Shown here in pieces: positions 24,928 to 32,323 of a stretch of 64,000 bases of DNA. Numbering within the stretch: position 1 is the first letter of the stretch; every line of letters starts with the position of its first letter. The DNA is taken from contig NZ_JACBZR010000001.1 in assembly GCF_013408335.1 (NCBI RefSeq), positions 4,007,501 to 4,071,500 of the forward strand. The letters are read 5' to 3'. This stretch comes from Nocardioides panzhihuensis (GTDB taxonomy: Bacteria > Actinomycetota > Actinomycetes > Propionibacteriales > Nocardioidaceae). The notes beneath the pieces were generated by a model, which saw only the letters and a program-made list of their open reading frames with translations, searched no databases and had not been told where the DNA came from. Made by a program: the position numbers and the translations under genes.

Positions 24928-25247
24928 CACACGCTCATCGTAGGTGGCAGCCACATCGCCGCGCGCAGGTCCACCGCCCCCGAGACACGACGCGGGGTGC
25001 CCTCCTCGAGATAGGCCTGTCTGGCCTCCTCGCCGTGGGAGGCGGGGAGCGAGCCGTCGGCCCGCACCACCCGCCACCACGGCATCCCGGCGCCCTCACG
25101 GGCCATCACCGAGCCGACCTGTCGCGGACCGCCCCCGAACTGGTCGAAGAGGGCGTCCGCGATCGCGCCGTAGGTCGTCACCTGCCCGCGCGGGATCTGC
25201 TCGACAAGACGCAGTACGGCCTCTACGTACGCCTCCCGGTCGGTCAT
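24927..25247 (-). CDS. Alkyltransferase-like protein (ATL, MGMT-fold, catalytically dead)
   Basis: 106 residues. The fold is that of O6-alkylguanine-DNA alkyltransferase: VEQIPRGQVTTYGAIADAL and GGGPRQVGSVMAREG, but the active-site PCHRV is replaced by PWWRVV, i.e. Cys to Trp. Such ATL proteins bind O6-alkylguanine without repair and recruit nucleotide excision repair. Length, lack of the N-terminal domain, and position near adnAB and moeZ match Rv3204. The gene overlaps plsC by one base. The full copy of the palindromic repeat begins 14 bp upstream of its start. Confidence 0.88.
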   Translation of the reverse strand: MTDREAYVEAVLRLVEQIPRGQVTTYGAIADALFDQFGGGPRQVGSVMAREGAGMPWWRVVRADGSLPASHGEEARQAYLEEGTPRRVSGAVDLRAAMWLPPTMSV

Positions 25248-25260
25248 ACCCCTACTTTCG

Positions 25261-25381
25261 CTGGTCGAGCCCCGCGAGCGCTAGCGAGCGGGAGCCGAGA
25301 CCAACACGATCCCATCGGCACTCGACAGGACCGTGTTGGTCTCGACACGCTCGGCCGCAGGCGGCCTCACGGCTCGACCAG
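25261..25381. repeat. Intergenic copy of the palindromic repeat
   Basis: CTGGTCGAGC (25261-25270) and GCTCGACCAG (25372-25381) are 10-bp outer arms; CGAGACCAACACG (25296-25308) and CGTGTTGGTCTCG (25332-25344) are 13-bp inner arms. Same nested plan and same core words as the in-frame copy in adnA. It lies between the ATL and protease genes and could fold into a large hairpin. Confidence 0.85.
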
Positions 25382-25389
25382 CAGTGTGC

Positions 25390-26259
25390 TCACAGGATGG
25401 GGCTGAACGGCTCGGTGCCGTTGACCAGACGCAGACCGGAGATGCCCGAGTTCGCCTGGGCGTACTTCAGCTCGAGGTCCATGTCACCGATGTTGTTGGA
25501 CGCCGGCAGCGGGAGCAGACCGAGCGTCGACAGGGTGCCGACGGCCTTGCCCTCGGCGTTCAGGAAGCCGGAGCCGGAGTCACCGGGGATGCCCGGGGTG
25601 AGGTTGTAGAGCGGGTGCGACCACCGGGTGCCGTTGACGCTGTCCCCGAGGGAGAGTCCGATCTTCGGCGAGAGCAGGTCGATGTCGGCGCGGATCGAGG
25701 AGTTGCCGTAGGAGTAGACCTTGTCGCCGGCCACGGTGCCGTCGGTGTCGATGCCCGTGGGACCGCCCCAGATCGGCACGGTCGGGTTGACCTTGCCCGC
25801 GTCGGCGGCATCCACCTTGACCAGCGCGAAGTCGTTGTAGGCGCAGGTGTCCGCGTCCTTGGTGCCCTGCTTCTTCATGGTCAGCCAGGAGGAGTACGCC
25901 AGCTTCCCCTTCCCCAGGACGGTGCCCTCGCTCAGCAGCGAACCGCCCTCGTTGAAGGTCACCGGCGTGCCCAGCGGGAGCGACTCCGCGGCGCAGCCGT
26001 TGGTGTCGGTGGCCTCACCGAGACCCGCGCAGTGAGCGGCGTAGCCGACGTAGACGTTCGCCGCGGAGTCGGCGAAGACGAAGTTGGCGGTGCACTGGGC
26101 ACCCTTGGTGTACATCTGCACGCCCGGGGTGATGGTGGCTGTGTCGGCCGGCGCCCAGGCCTGGGCGGGAGCCGGGATCAGCGCGGGGACGAAGGCGGCG
26201 GCGAGAGCGCCGGCGGCGATGGCTGCGGCGCGGCGGGTCGAACGGCGGATACGGAGCAT
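25390..26259 (-). CDS. Secreted trypsin/chymotrypsin-like serine protease
   Basis: 289 residues with a Sec signal (RRAAAIAAGALAAAFVPALIPAPAQAW, cleavage after AQA near residue 34). The S1 triad is visible: His in GYAAHCAG, Asp in YNDFALVKV, Ser in GIPGDSGSGFLN. Three cysteines near the His and in TCAYN may form a disulphide. The predicted product is extracellular; its substrate is unknown. It is monocistronic, the gene after it on this strand (sortase) being transcribed in the same direction but 60 bp upstream. The start codon ATG is followed by a typical positively charged n-region (MLRIRRSTRR). Confidence 0.88.
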   Translation of the reverse strand: MLRIRRSTRRAAAIAAGALAAAFVPALIPAPAQAWAPADTATITPGVQMYTKGAQCTANFVFADSAANVYVGYAAHCAGLGEATDTNGCAAESLPLGTPVTFNEGGSLLSEGTVLGKGKLAYSSWLTMKKQGTKDADTCAYNDFALVKVDAADAGKVNPTVPIWGGPTGIDTDGTVAGDKVYSYGNSSIRADIDLLSPKIGLSLGDSVNGTRWSHPLYNLTPGIPGDSGSGFLNAEGKAVGTLSTLGLLPLPASNNIGDMDLELKYAQANSGISGLRLVNGTEPFSPIL

Positions 26260-26319
26260 GTGGGGGCCTCGTTCTGTAGGTGATGTGACTCACAAGTAAC
26301 GACGCCTGGTGGCCGCGGG

Positions 26320-26982
26320 TTACGGCACCGCCACGACCACGGTGTTGCCCTGGAAGGATGTGCCGTCCCAGTCGTCGCACGTCACCACGACCAGCCTCGG
26401 CTTTCCATCGGGGTCGAAGAGCTTCGCGCTCCGCTTGGCGACCTCCTCCTTGGAGAGGTCCCGCACCGACCGGACGGTGTAGCTGAACTCGCCGTTCTTG
26501 GTCCGCACGACGATCTCGTCGCCCTCGTTCACCTCGCCCAGCCGGTCGAGGATGCCGCCTCCGTTGTGCAGGGTGTGGCCGACGATCAGCACCGAGCCAT
26601 CCTCGGCCCCGGGTTTGGCGCCGCCCTTCCACCAGCCCATGAGCGAGGCGTCCGCGGGCGGGGTGAGCGTGCCTTGCTCCATCGCCAGCGGCACCACGTC
26701 GGCGTGCACGTTGAGCGTGGGGATGGAGACGCCGCGTACCTTGCCCTTCTTCTTCGGCACCTCGGCCAGGGCCTCCGCCGGGATCGAGGAGGTGGTCCCC
26801 GGCGGGGTCGAGGTGCTCTTCTTCGCCTCGTCGATCCTGGTGTAGTAGTCGTAGGCGGCATAGCCGAGCACCGCGACCGCGACCACGAGGACGACGACGA
26901 AGATCTCCCCGATGAAGGTCCTCAGGCTCGGTTGGCGCCTGCGAGGACGGGGAGGCTCGTGGGGGTTGTAGCCATGGCTCAC
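26320..26982 (-). CDS. Sortase (class E/F-like)
   Basis: 220 residues from GTG 26982, overlapping the stop of the upstream anchored-protein gene by four bases. A basic proline-rich N-terminus is followed by one membrane segment (EIFVVVLVVAVAVLGYAAYDYY, about 29-50), a Ser/Thr/Pro linker and the sortase barrel. Catalytic His is in VLIVGHTLHNGGG and Cys in RLVVVTCDDWDG. The usual Arg near the end (YRDN in class F relatives) aligns best with FQGN, so Arg may be Gln here. Its partner is the small membrane-anchored protein immediately upstream. Sortases attach surface proteins to peptidoglycan; here a dedicated pair is likely. Confidence 0.8.
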   Translation of the reverse strand: MSHGYNPHEPPRPRRRQPSLRTFIGEIFVVVLVVAVAVLGYAAYDYYTRIDEAKKSTSTPPGTTSSIPAEALAEVPKKKGKVRGVSIPTLNVHADVVPLAMEQGTLTPPADASLMGWWKGGAKPGAEDGSVLIVGHTLHNGGGILDRLGEVNEGDEIVVRTKNGEFSYTVRSVRDLSKEEVAKRSAKLFDPDGKPRLVVVTCDDWDGTSFQGNTVVVAVP

Positions 26983-27269
26983 TCGGCCGAGCGTGCCACA
27001 GCCTCAGCCCGCCGTCGTCGGACGGCCAGCCCGACGCCCGCTCCCATCAGCAGCGCACCGACCCCGGCGAAGACATACGACGGAGGTACGCCGCGGGTCG
27101 GGTCCGCGACGTTCGACTCCAGCCGATCCGGGTCGATCGCCGAACCGACAGCCACTCCGGAGACGGGCTCCGGGGCCTGGTCGCTCGCGTTGGCAGGGGC
27201 TCCGAGAAACAGTCCGCCGGCCAGAGTGGCACCGGCGAGCGTCGCGCTGAGACGAGCGCGTGTGGACAA
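26979..27269 (-). CDS. Small secreted, C-terminally membrane-anchored protein beside sortase
   Basis: 96 residues from TTG 27269, which has GGAGG at 7 nt. An N-terminal signal peptide ends in GAPANA near residue 27. The middle, ASDQAPEPVSGVAVGSAIDP, is short and acidic, and the C-terminus has one hydrophobic span (PSYVFAGVGALLMGAGVGLA) followed by RRRRAE, the layout of a sortase substrate or a tail-anchored protein. There is no LPXTG; the nearest candidate before the span is TRGVPP. It overlaps the sortase start (GTGA). It may be the sortase substrate or a structural partner; the family is unrecognised. Confidence 0.65.
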   Translation of the reverse strand: MSTRARLSATLAGATLAGGLFLGAPANASDQAPEPVSGVAVGSAIDPDRLESNVADPTRGVPPSYVFAGVGALLMGAGVGLAVRRRRAEAVARSAE

Positions 27270-27357
27270 CGTCGATCCTCCGGGGTTCGTGCACTGGTGC
27301 AACTCCGCCCCCCGCAGCTGCGCGGCAAAACTATCGGGTACGCCCCGCACATAGAAA

Positions 27358-27390
27358 GCCAGCGGCGGCCCCAGAGGGGCCACCGCTGGC
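27358..27390 (-). terminator. Terminator hairpin after moeZ
   Basis: GCCAGCGG-C-GGCCCC, loop AGAG, GGGGCC-A-CCGCTGGC: about 14 pairs with one C-A mismatch. It stands 55 bp after the moeZ stop and is followed on the minus strand by TTTCTATG. Confidence 0.7.
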
Positions 27391-27444
27391 CAACAGTTCA
27401 GTAACCCGGTCCACAGGCCCGTCCGGACCCGCCGGGAGCGCCGA

Positions 27445-28659
27445 TCAGTACGACGGCTGGCTCGGGTCGATCTGGTTGACCCACGCCACCACGCCGCCGC
27501 CGACGTGGACCGCGTCCGCGTAGCCGGCGCCCTTGGCGATCGCGAGCACCTCGGCGCTGCGTACGCCGCTCTTGCAGTGGAACACCAGCGGCTTGGCACC
27601 GTCGCCGGTGAGCTCGGCGACCTGCGGGATCGCGTTGCCGTTGAGGAACTCGCCCTTGGGGATGAGGACGGCGCCGGGGATCTGGTTGATCTCGTACTCG
27701 TTCGGCTCACGCACGTCGACGAGCACGAAGTCGCGGCTGCTCTCCTCGCGCTCCTTGATCATCTCGGCGAGCTGGGTGACCGAGATCGTGGAACCGGCCG
27801 CGGCGTCTGCCGCCTCGGTCGAGAGCGCACCGCAGAACGCGTCGTAGTCGATCAGGTCGGTGACGGTCGGGTTCTCGCCGCAAAGCGCGCAGTTGGGGTC
27901 CTTGCGGACCTTCAGCTTGCGGTACTCCATCTCGAGTGCGTCGTAGATCATCAGCTTGCCGACGAGCGGCTCACCGATGCCGGTCAGCATCTTGATGGCC
28001 TCGTTGACCTGGATGGAGCCGATGGAGGCGCAGAGCACACCCAGCACGCCACCCTCGGCGCAGGAGGGAACCATGCCCGGGGGCGGGGGCTCCGGGTAGA
28101 GGCAGCGGTAGCAGGGCGCGTCCTCACCGATCGTCGGCGCGAAGACCGAGGCCTGGCCGTCGAAGCGGTAGATCGATCCCCAGACGTAGGGGATGCCCAG
28201 GAAGTAGGCGGCGTCGTTGACCATGTAGCGGGTCGCGAAGTTGTCGGTGCCGTCGACGATCAGGTCGTAGCCGGTGAAGATCTCGCGCACGTTGTCGTTG
28301 TCGAGGCGCACGTCGTGCAGCACGATGTCGACGTACGGGTTCACCTCCCGGATCGCCGCCGCGGCCGATTCGGCCTTCGGCTGGCCGACCGTCGACTGCT
28401 TGTGGATGATCTGGCGCTGCAGGTTGGACTCGTCGACCTCGTCGAACTCGACGATGCCGAGGGTGCCGACGCCGGCTGCGGCCAGGTAGAGCAGTGCGGG
28501 CGAGCCGAGACCGCCGGCACCGATGACCAGCACCTTGGCGTTCTTCAGGCGCTTCTGCCCGTCCATACCGACGTCGGGGATGATGAGGTGGCGGCTGTAG
28601 CGGCGCACCTCGTCGATCGTCAGCTCGTCAGCGGGCTCCACGAGCGGGGCTAGGGACAC
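27445..28659 (-). CDS. moeZ: Adenylyltransferase/sulfurtransferase MoeZ (ThiF + rhodanese)
   Basis: 404 residues from GTG 28659 with an AGGAG site. N-terminal E1-like domain: YSRHLIIPDVGMDGQKRL, LVIGAGGLGSPALLYLAAAG (ATP-binding glycine loop), and two CxxC pairs (PCYRC and NCALC) for zinc. The C-terminal rhodanese begins about residue 290 and has FHCKSGVRS with the active Cys. In actinobacteria MoeZ adenylates and sulphurates the C-terminal glycine of sulfur-carrier proteins (MoaD, CysO, ThiS-like). It occupies the moeB1/moeZ position of M. tuberculosis next to the TetR gene, which is transcribed divergently. Confidence 0.93.
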   Translation of the reverse strand: MSLAPLVEPADELTIDEVRRYSRHLIIPDVGMDGQKRLKNAKVLVIGAGGLGSPALLYLAAAGVGTLGIVEFDEVDESNLQRQIIHKQSTVGQPKAESAAAAIREVNPYVDIVLHDVRLDNDNVREIFTGYDLIVDGTDNFATRYMVNDAAYFLGIPYVWGSIYRFDGQASVFAPTIGEDAPCYRCLYPEPPPPGMVPSCAEGGVLGVLCASIGSIQVNEAIKMLTGIGEPLVGKLMIYDALEMEYRKLKVRKDPNCALCGENPTVTDLIDYDAFCGALSTEAADAAAGSTISVTQLAEMIKEREESSRDFVLVDVREPNEYEINQIPGAVLIPKGEFLNGNAIPQVAELTGDGAKPLVFHCKSGVRSAEVLAIAKGAGYADAVHVGGGVVAWVNQIDPSQPSY

Positions 28660-28786
28660 AACGGCTCCTCAGTTCGGACGTACGTATGCCTGCTTGAACA
28701 CCGCGGGCACATCTCCATGTTCCCTCATCCGTGGAGCAGCCGACGACGCGTCCCGCGATCCGAGTACCAGCGGGTAGGCTGCTCGG

Positions 28787-29419
28787 GTGACCACGCACCA
28801 ATCCGAGCTCGACCCCACTCGACCGCGAGGGGCGCGACTGCCCCGAACGGAGCGACGAGCCCAGCTCCTCGATTCCGCTCTCGAGGTCTTCGTCGCCTAC
28901 GGCTTCCACGCTGCCGCGATGGACGACATCGCCGAGAGGGCCGGGGTCTCCAAGCCCGTTCTCTACCAGCACTTCCCCGGCAAGCTCGACCTCTATCTCG
29001 CGCTGTTGGAGAAGTCCGCGAACGAGATCATCGATCGCACCCGGGAGGCGCTGGCTTCGACCGACGAGAACAAGGAGCGCGTGGCACGCACCGTCGAGGT
29101 CTTCTACGACTACGTGGCATCGGAGTCCGGTGCCTTCCGGCTCGTCTTCGAGTCCGACCTGACCAACGACCCCGCCGTGCGCGAGCAGGTCGACCGGGTC
29201 ACCAACGAGTGCGCCGAGGTGATCGCCGAGATCATCGCCGAGGACACCGGTTTCGCCCCCGCCGCCTCTCACCTCCTCGCGGTCGGCCTGGTCGGCCAGA
29301 TCCAGGTCAGCGCGCGCTACTGGCTCCACGACAACGGCAACCTGTCGCAGGCCGACGCGGCCCGCCTGGTCGCCGGGCTCTCCTGGCGCGGCATCGGCGG
29401 CTACCCGAAGACCGACTGA
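28787..29419 (+). CDS. TetR-family transcriptional regulator (FasR/Rv3208 position)
   Basis: 210 residues from GTG 28787. The N-terminal HTH reads RRAQLLDSALEVFVAYGF, then AAMDDIAERAGVSKPVLYQHFPGK at about 43-66, a standard TetR DNA-binding motif. The C-terminal ligand domain is all helical. It lies between moeZ and DUF3107, exactly where M. tuberculosis has Rv3208 (FasR, which activates fatty-acid synthase genes). Orthology is plausible, but FAS genes are not in the window and the binding site cannot be checked. Promoter of the divergent moeZ/tetR pair shows no obvious palindrome. Confidence 0.82.
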   Translation: MTTHQSELDPTRPRGARLPRTERRAQLLDSALEVFVAYGFHAAAMDDIAERAGVSKPVLYQHFPGKLDLYLALLEKSANEIIDRTREALASTDENKERVARTVEVFYDYVASESGAFRLVFESDLTNDPAVREQVDRVTNECAEVIAEIIAEDTGFAPAASHLLAVGLVGQIQVSARYWLHDNGNLSQADAARLVAGLSWRGIGGYPKTD

Positions 29420-29471
29420 GCGAGGTCAAGCGGCGAGACGACCCGAGCGAGGTCAAGCGGCGAGCTTGCTC
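29418..29471. repeat. Tandem 27-bp repeat after the TetR gene
   Basis: Two near-identical 27-bp units start at 29418 and 29445, each with GAGCGAGGTCAAGCGGCGAG. The first unit starts in the stop codon of the TetR gene. A related GACCGACTGAGCG follows near 29515. It lies in the 209-bp gap before DUF3107 and probably reflects local slippage or a degenerate repeat. Confidence 0.55.
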
Positions 29472-29628
29472 GTCCGCTTGCGCCGAGCGAGGGAGCGTCC
29501 GCGCGCAGCGCGGTGACCGACTGAGCGCTGTCGCCCGACATCGTTCGCCCACAGCGCAACGACGGGGTTCCTCACCTTCCGTGTGAGAGGATTCCGAAGC
29601 ATTGATCGACCCATCGCAAGGAGGACCC

Positions 29629-29865
29629 GTGGAGGTCAAGATCGGCGTCCAGCAGGCCGCCCGTGAGCTCGTCGTAGAGACCGAGGAGTCCAGCGAGTCG
29701 GTGGAGAAGCTCATCGCCGACGCCCTCGGCGGCGGTGCTGTGCTCGCATTGACCGACAGCAAGGGCCGCAAGGTCATCGTCCCGACCGACAAGCTCGCCT
29801 ACATCGAAATCGGCCCGGCCAAGGTCGGCAAGGTCGGGTTCGCGGGCTCAACCACTACGGGATGA
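29629..29865 (+). CDS. DUF3107 protein (Rv3208A/TB9.4-like)
   Basis: 78 residues from GTG 29629, chosen because AAGGAGG lies 4 nt upstream; an upstream ATG at 29602 would put the RBS inside the gene. The sequence VEVKIGVQQAARELVVETEES and KVIVPTDKLAYIEIGP is the DUF3107 signature, a small mixed alpha/beta protein common in actinobacteria and found beside the same TetR gene in mycobacteria. M. tuberculosis TB9.4 is immunogenic and of unknown function. It likely is a small cytosolic protein. No terminator is obvious before the glsB-like gene. Confidence 0.88.
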   Translation: MEVKIGVQQAARELVVETEESSESVEKLIADALGGGAVLALTDSKGRKVIVPTDKLAYIEIGPAKVGKVGFAGSTTTG

Positions 29866-29988
29866 CCCTGATTCCGGCGGCGAACTTCCGGTTTTGAGCC
29901 ATGTTGCCCGTGCATTCGGGTACCAACAGGTGCAGTATCGAGTGATCGGCGCATCCTTCGCGTCGCTTACAACCTGAAGGGATAGGGC

Positions 29989-30300
29989 ATGATCGGGACC
30001 ATCATCACCGTGCTTGTCGGTGGGGTCATCATCGGGCTCCTCGGCAAGTTCCTCGCCCCCGGCAGTCGGGACAACATTCCGTTCTGGCTCGTCGTCGTCT
30101 GCGGAATCGTCGGCATGCTCGTCGGTGGCTGGATCTACTACGCCATCTTCGGCGTGGCCGGCAACGTCGCGGGCAACCCGGACTACGACATGTGGAACAC
30201 GTCCAAGGGAATCGACTGGTGGCGTCACCTCTGGCAGGTCGTCGTCGCCGCCATCGCGGTCGTCGTGGCCGCAGGTGTCACCGGAAGGACCAAGGCCTGA
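29989..30300 (+). CDS. GlsB/YeaQ/YmgE-family membrane stress protein
   Basis: 103 residues from ATG 29989, AAGGGATAGGG upstream. Four hydrophobic segments including IITVLVGGVIIGLLGKFLAPG and IPFWLVVVCGIVGMLVGGW identify the transglycosylase-associated/GlsB family, whose members are small polytopic membrane proteins linked to general stress. There is a longer loop and a third/fourth helix with WWRHLWQVVVAAIAVVVAAG. It is followed by a strong terminator, and it is likely monocistronic. Confidence 0.85.
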   Translation: MIGTIITVLVGGVIIGLLGKFLAPGSRDNIPFWLVVVCGIVGMLVGGWIYYAIFGVAGNVAGNPDYDMWNTSKGIDWWRHLWQVVVAAIAVVVAAGVTGRTKA

Positions 30301-30320
30301 GCCTCATCCAGGTCATAGCG

Positions 30321-30352
30321 AAGCGGTCCCGCCCCTTGGGGTGGGACCGCTT
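30321..30352. terminator. Bidirectional terminator between glsB-like and C39 genes
   Basis: AAGCGGTCCC-G-CCCC, loop TT, GGGG-T-GGGACCGCTT: about 15 pairs including one G-U. It is shared by the convergent genes on each side. Confidence 0.85.
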
Positions 30353-30384
30353 CCGTCATCCGTGCTGCATGTGAGCCGAGCGCG

Positions 30385-31458
30385 TCACCAGTTCGGTTGC
30401 GCGGGCGGCTCCGGCGAAGCCACCTCCCGCGGCCGGACGACGTAGACGACGCGCCCGGAGCGGGCCCAGGCTCGATCGAGCTCGCCGATGTCGTACGTCG
30501 TCCGCACCTCGGCGTCGCTGGCGATCTTGTGGGAGGCAGGGTCGTGGACGATCGGATCGCCGTTGTCACCGAAGCCGACCAGCACCAGCAGATGGCCGTT
30601 GGTGACATACCCCGCGCCGGTCAGCTCGCCCTCCTGGTGCGAGACGGCGAGCACGAGCGGGATCCCCGCCTCGACGAACCGCGCGGCCTCGGCGAAGGAA
30701 CGCAGCCTGGTGACGTACGCGACCAGCCCACGCGCGCCCGCATAGGCGGTGTTGAAGGCCCAGTTGCCGGCACCGCCGAAGGACTCGTCGTAGACCTCCC
30801 GAACGGTGAACGGAACCTGCGGGTCGGGGGTCTCGTAGTCCACCCAGGACGTCTCTTCGACCGTCGGGCCGACGCCCCAGAAGTCGGCGATCATCGCCGT
30901 CGAGGCGGCACTGCACCAGGACTGGCCGCCACCGTCCCAGTGCGGATAGCGGTCACGATGGAGCTGCTGCGAATAGGCGGGTACGCCCCTCATCACCGTC
31001 CCGGGAGCCACCGGCCCCGCCCCGGGCGCCGAGTCCCGGGCGTTCGCCGAGACCACCGCTCCGAGCAGGCTGGCCCGCGGCAGCCTCCCAGCAGGACCGT
31101 GCAGGGTCAGCCGCAGCGAGAACGCCGTGAGCCTGCGCCCGTCCCGGCCCAGGATCGTGTCGTCGGCAGCGGCCGCGATCGCGTCGTCCTGGCCGGCGAC
31201 GGAGGTGGAGGTGAATGCCTGGTCCGAGGACCAGCGGGCCAGCATCAGCCAGCCGCTCCGCTCCCCCGACTCCGCAACCACCCGGGCCGCGACCTCCACC
31301 CACGTCCCGGGAGGTGTCACCACGTTCCAGGAGGCGATCAGCTCGCCGAAGGAGAACCCGGGGCTGACCTCGGGCGACGTCCACACACCGGTGGCATCGG
31401 GAGCGATCTGCTCTCCCTGCCAACCGGTCCAGAGGATCTCAGGGCTCTCAGTGTTCAA
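30385..31458 (-). CDS. C39-like papain-fold peptidase domain protein
   Basis: 357 residues, ATG 31458. An N-terminal beta-rich region (about 1-160) precedes the C39-like domain: QSWCSAASTAMIADFWG with catalytic Cys around residue 177, NGHLLVLVGF with His around 295 and VHDPAS with Asp following. No signal peptide is apparent, so the location is uncertain; many relatives are annotated peptidase C39 family. Its start overlaps the stop of the upstream ferritin-like gene by 11 bp, so the two are cotranscribed. Neither transporter nor bacteriocin genes are near, so a leader-peptidase role is unsupported. Confidence 0.75.
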   Translation of the reverse strand: MNTESPEILWTGWQGEQIAPDATGVWTSPEVSPGFSFGELIASWNVVTPPGTWVEVAARVVAESGERSGWLMLARWSSDQAFTSTSVAGQDDAIAAAADDTILGRDGRRLTAFSLRLTLHGPAGRLPRASLLGAVVSANARDSAPGAGPVAPGTVMRGVPAYSQQLHRDRYPHWDGGGQSWCSAASTAMIADFWGVGPTVEETSWVDYETPDPQVPFTVREVYDESFGGAGNWAFNTAYAGARGLVAYVTRLRSFAEAARFVEAGIPLVLAVSHQEGELTGAGYVTNGHLLVLVGFGDNGDPIVHDPASHKIASDAEVRTTYDIGELDRAWARSGRVVYVVRPREVASPEPPAQPNW

Positions 31459-32149
31459 GTCCGAGCTTGCCCATGCGCTCGATGTGACGCTGGGTGAGGC
31501 GGGTGAGCATCTCGCCGATCGAGCCGAGGTCGAGACCAGGAAGATGATCGCCGGTGATCAGCTCGCTGAGCCCCTCACGGGTGGCTGCCACCTGCTGCGC
31601 CTGGGTGAGGGCCTCACCCATGAGGCGACGACCCCACAGAGCCAGCCGTCCGCCGATGAGATGATCGGCCTCGATGCCGGCCCGGACCCGGTCCACGACG
31701 AAGTCGGCCCGTCCGGCGTCCTCGAGGGTGGTCACCACGAGCTTGTGGGTCTCCTCGTCGAGGAAACCGGCGATCTCACGGTAGAAGTCGTTGGCGAGCC
31801 CGTCACCGACGTACGCCTTGACCAGCGACTCCCACCAGTCCGCCGGACTCGTGTGGATGTGGAACTCGTCGAACCCCGCGCGCAGCGACTCCATCGCCGC
31901 GTAGGAGTCGGCGCCGAGCTCCTCCAGCCGGTCGAGCACCGGCTGGATCTTGGCGTGCTGGGCGGCCGCCATCGCAAGCAGAGCCGTCTTGTCCTCCAGC
32001 GACGGCGCCATCTTGGCGTCGTCGGTCAGCCGCTCGACGGCCGAGACCTCGCCATAGGCGACAGCTCCCAGCAGGTCGATGACAGCGGCCTTGTAGACGG
32101 GATCCTCGAAGGGATCCTGAGGACCCGTGAACTCTGACGATGCAACCAC
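31448..32149 (-). CDS. Ferritin-like fold protein (Rv3210c-like)
   Basis: 233 residues from GTG 32149. It is all-helical with ferritin-like ExxH patterns: GEVSAVERL, MAAAQHAKIQPVLDRLEEL, DEETHKLVVTTLED and IEADHLIGGRLALW, which can supply a di-iron site. Relatives are annotated ferritin-like fold or MiaE-like, but the activity is unknown. Gene order with the DEAD-box helicase on the other side (divergent) and DUF3107/TetR nearby is the same as at Rv3210c-Rv3211 in M. tuberculosis. Translation is probably coupled to the downstream C39-like gene. Confidence 0.78.
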   Translation of the reverse strand: MVASSEFTGPQDPFEDPVYKAAVIDLLGAVAYGEVSAVERLTDDAKMAPSLEDKTALLAMAAAQHAKIQPVLDRLEELGADSYAAMESLRAGFDEFHIHTSPADWWESLVKAYVGDGLANDFYREIAGFLDEETHKLVVTTLEDAGRADFVVDRVRAGIEADHLIGGRLALWGRRLMGEALTQAQQVAATREGLSELITGDHLPGLDLGSIGEMLTRLTQRHIERMGKLGLEH

Positions 32150-32323
32150 GGGAGAACCCTACCGATAGAATGGATTTTGACCGACCCAGCACCGCTGATA
32201 CTCAGCTCTGTATCGCGGCGGTCTGGATCCCGTATGTGCGCGGCGTGGCACTCGCTTGAGAAGCTCGAGACACCCGTGAGTCGCTCGCCGCATTCGATGA
32301 GACAAGCGAGTAGCGACGAAATC

